Part shown: in pieces, positions 6,190 through 7,493 of the stretch
Layout: the number at the start of each line of letters is the position of its first letter
Position numbering within the stretch: position 1 is the stretch's first letter
Assembly (NCBI GenBank): GCA_946615295.1
Contig: CAMOHL010000032.1
Span: 1-7,493 of the forward strand
Length of the DNA stretch: 7,493 bases
Origin: an uncultured Clostridia bacterium
GTDB taxonomy: Bacteria; Bacillota; Clostridia; Christensenellales; UBA1242
Direction: 5' to 3'
Made by a program: the position numbers and the translations under genes
Notes under the pieces: model-generated
Databases searched by the model: none
Seen by the model: the letters and a program-made list of their open reading frames with translations, nothing else
Told to the model about the DNA's origin: nothing

Positions 6190-6218
6190 TAGACAAAAAA
6201 AATATTTGCATATATAAT
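6190..6218 (+). promoter_or_regulatory. SigmaA-type promoter for minD-minE
   Basis: TAGACA (6190-6195, five of six), a 17-base spacer and a perfect TATAAT (6213-6218). The start is expected near 6225, a leader of about 15 bases holding only the GGGGG ribosome site. The in-frame TTG at 6219 lies against the -10 and cannot be the start codon. The interval 6128-6189 holds an inverted repeat at 6145-6161 and no gene. Confidence 0.8.
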
Positions 6219-6239
6219 TTGTTCATATGGGGGCTATAT

Positions 6240-7028
6240 ATGTCGAGAAAAATTGTTATAACAAGTGGAAAAGGTGGTGTAGGAAAAACTACTATTTGTG
6301 CAAATTTGGGACTAAAACTTGCTCAAATGGGTCAAAAAGTCGTTATGCTCGATGTTGATATTGGTTTAAATAATTTGGATGTTGTTATGGGTATAGAAAA
6401 CAAGGTTGTCTATGATATTGCCGATGTCATAGAAGGCAAGTGCAGAATAAAACAGGCAATAGTTCAAGATGCAAGATGTCCATCTCTCTATATTTTGCCT
6501 AGCAACAAAATTTTTAGTTCAACAAAAATAAATAGTTACAACATAAAAGCAATAGTCGAAGCACTTGGCGAGATTTTTGATTATGTCATCATAGACTGTC
6601 CAGCCGGCATAGATAGTGGATTTCATAGGGCAGTTTATAGTGCTGGAGAAGCAATTGTTGTTTGCACTCCACACATTTCAAGCATAAGAGATGCCGACAA
6701 AGTTTTGACAATACTCAACAGCTATAAGCTCAATTCAATAGGATTTATAGTAAATAGAGTGAGAGGCGACCTTATTATGAATGGTAAAATGATTGATGTT
6801 GACCAAATTTGCAATTTGTTAAAGTCAAATCTTGTTGGAGTTTTGCCTGATGATGACACAATTTCAACAAATCAAAGTATGTCGCCCGTTCAAACAAATG
6901 GTGGAGATGCATTTTCAATACTTGCAAACAATATTCATTTTTGTCAAAACAAAATATATGACTATAAATCAAGATATAGTGGTATTTTTGGTGCGATAAA
7001 GAGAAAAATAAGACAAAAATTTCAGTAG
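6240..7028 (+). CDS. minD: MinD, septum-site-determining ATPase
   Basis: Start ATG 6240 follows GGGGG (6229-6233) by six bases and gives 262 residues, typical for MinD, opening MSRKIVITSG as family members do. The deviant Walker A loop GKGGVGKTT (10-18) has both signature lysines (K11, K16); the switch motif DVDIGLNNLD (38-47) and Walker B YVIIDCPAGID (115-125) are intact. The last residues (about 248-262, GIFGAIKRKIRQKFQ) form the short amphipathic membrane-targeting helix. MinD binds ATP, dimerises on the membrane, recruits the division inhibitor MinC, and is released when MinE stimulates hydrolysis. The stop overlaps the minE ribosome site, so minD and minE form an operon. No minC is adjacent; in Clostridia it is commonly just upstream. 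Nothing in the sequence suggests loss of activity. Confidence 0.96.
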   Translation: MSRKIVITSGKGGVGKTTICANLGLKLAQMGQKVVMLDVDIGLNNLDVVMGIENKVVYDIADVIEGKCRIKQAIVQDARCPSLYILPSNKIFSSTKINSYNIKAIVEALGEIFDYVIIDCPAGIDSGFHRAVYSAGEAIVVCTPHISSIRDADKVLTILNSYKLNSIGFIVNRVRGDLIMNGKMIDVDQICNLLKSNLVGVLPDDDTISTNQSMSPVQTNGGDAFSILANNIHFCQNKIYDYKSRYSGIFGAIKRKIRQKFQ

Positions 7029-7036
7029 GAGTTTAT

Positions 7037-7294
7037 ATGATTTTTTCAAAAAATAGTGAAAAAAATGTTGAAAGATTAAAATCTGTTTTGATTAGTGATA
7101 AGCAATTCAATTCTCAAAAACTTGAACGAGTGCTAAAAAGTGATATATATGGCCTTTTGTCAAACTATTGTGTTGTTGAACCAAATGATATTGATATTGA
7201 AATTGACCTACAAAAAGATGGAAAATATCACTTCAATATATCAGCGACATCTTATAGATTAAAAATTTTTGGCAGTCTTCCAGAAGTGTATTAA
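7037..7294 (+). CDS. minE: MinE, Min-system topological specificity factor
   Basis: This 85-residue protein, close to the usual 80-90, starts eight bases after minD; its AGGAG (7027-7031) overlaps the minD stop codon. Residues 10-24 (NVERLKSVLISDKQF) match the MinD-contacting helix (RLQIIVAER-type in E. coli), and residues 28-70 follow the dimerisation/topology domain order: LERVLKSDIYGLLSNYC, then VEPNDIDIEIDL, then KYHFNISA. The N-terminal MIFSK could be a short membrane-binding tip. MinE activates the MinD ATPase and drives pole-to-pole oscillation, or keeps MinD off midcell. The last ten residues (KIFGSLPEVY) are not a motif I recognise. No convincing terminator follows. Confidence 0.9.
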   Translation: MIFSKNSEKNVERLKSVLISDKQFNSQKLERVLKSDIYGLLSNYCVVEPNDIDIEIDLQKDGKYHFNISATSYRLKIFGSLPEVY

Positions 7295-7324
7295 CTACAA
7301 TTTTTTTGTTAAACCACAAATATT

Positions 7325-7353
7325 TTGTTATATATTTAATTCATATATACTAT
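7325..7353 (+). promoter_or_regulatory. Possible promoter for the gene at the right edge
   Basis: TTGTTA (7325-7330) is followed after 17 bases by TACTAT (7348-7353); TATACT (7346-7351) and TATAAA (7351-7356) are alternative -10 boxes with poorer spacing. The stretch is very AT-rich, so the assignment is weak. Confidence 0.35.
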
Positions 7354-7382
7354 AAACATATCATATTATATTTTGAGGTTAT

Positions 7383-7493
7383 ATGAAAGTTATAGGGTTT
7401 AATCAACTTGGCAAAAAAAAGAAAATGCCAAAGGTAAAAATATATTGTATTGGCAATGTTTTCAAAGTAACTTTTTGTATATTGGCAGTTTCA
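7383..7493 (+). CDS. N-terminus of a membrane or exported protein (runs off right edge)
   Basis: ATG 7383 follows GAGG (7375-7378) at a normal distance, and the frame stays open for 37 codons to the edge. The visible part has a Lys-rich stretch (KKKKMPKVK, residues 11-19) followed by the start of a hydrophobic segment (FKVTFCILAVS, 27-37), suggesting a cytoplasmic basic tail and a first membrane helix. In Clostridia, rodA or an M23-peptidase/SpoIVFA-type gene often follows minE, and a single-pass wall protein would fit, but 37 residues cannot decide this. Confidence 0.6.
   Translation, partial: MKVIGFNQLGKKKKMPKVKIYCIGNVFKVTFCILAVS

Noticed and set aside
6219..6239. Upstream in-frame TTG start for MinD
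   Set aside because: It directly follows the TATAAT box. GGGGG at 6229-6233 serves ATG 6240, and the resulting N-terminus matches the family.
2418..7294. Recoded TGA (Mollicutes-type code), suggested by the absence of TGA stops
   Set aside because: Trp is encoded by TGG throughout and no gene contains in-frame TGA. Six visible stops are too few to infer anything from TGA absence.
7291..7312. TTAAC...GTTAA inverted repeat with T-run after minE as a terminator
   Set aside because: The T-run lies inside the loop rather than after the stem, and the stem has only five weak pairs.
1..7493. CRISPR array, tRNA, rRNA, insertion sequence or phage genes
   Set aside because: No regularly spaced repeats, cloverleaf or rRNA-like segments, transposase motifs or terminal inverted repeats were seen on either strand.

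Overview
The window is AT-rich (about 30% GC by eye, lower between genes) and densely coding. Strong AGGAG-type ribosome binding sites, sigmaA-like promoters (TTGATT, TAGACA and TTGTAA, each 17 bases from a TATAAT-like box) and short hairpin-plus-T-run terminators suggest a low-GC Gram-positive bacterium, probably an uncultured Bacillota/Clostridia-like lineage. The genetic code is standard: Trp is TGG, visible stops are TAA and TAG, and no gene reads through TGA. The lineage is an inference from style and gene content, not from a marker gene.

Layout. Bases 1-2219 hold the 5' part of one large minus-strand gene for an exported, Asn/Thr-rich surface protein of repeated beta-sandwich-like modules; it runs off the left edge. 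A 198-base divergent spacer follows (2220-2417), with a minus-strand promoter and a terminator-like hairpin on the plus strand. Bases 2418-3290 encode two half-size TSUP (TauE/SafE-type) membrane proteins, probably the two halves of one anion exporter. Bases 3298-4946 are a self-contained unit: promoter, structured leader, a Ppx/GppA-like protein that has lost several family motif residues, and an intrinsic terminator. Bases 4964-6127 are a second unit: promoter, a divergent MreB-like actin homologue, terminator. Bases 6190-7294 are a third: promoter, minD, minE. A further gene starts at 7383 and runs off the right edge.

Function. The right half is a cell-shape and division-site neighbourhood: an MreB-type filament protein beside the MinD/MinE pair that positions the division site. 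MreC, MreD and MinC, the usual partners, are not in the window. The most unusual feature is that both actin-fold proteins (Ppx/GppA-like and MreB-like) carry the same Asp-to-Glu change in the first phosphate-binding motif and further changes in the second. The MreB-like protein also appears to lack the usual catalytic Glu. This suggests a pair of non-canonical, possibly non-hydrolysing ASKHA proteins next to the Min system.
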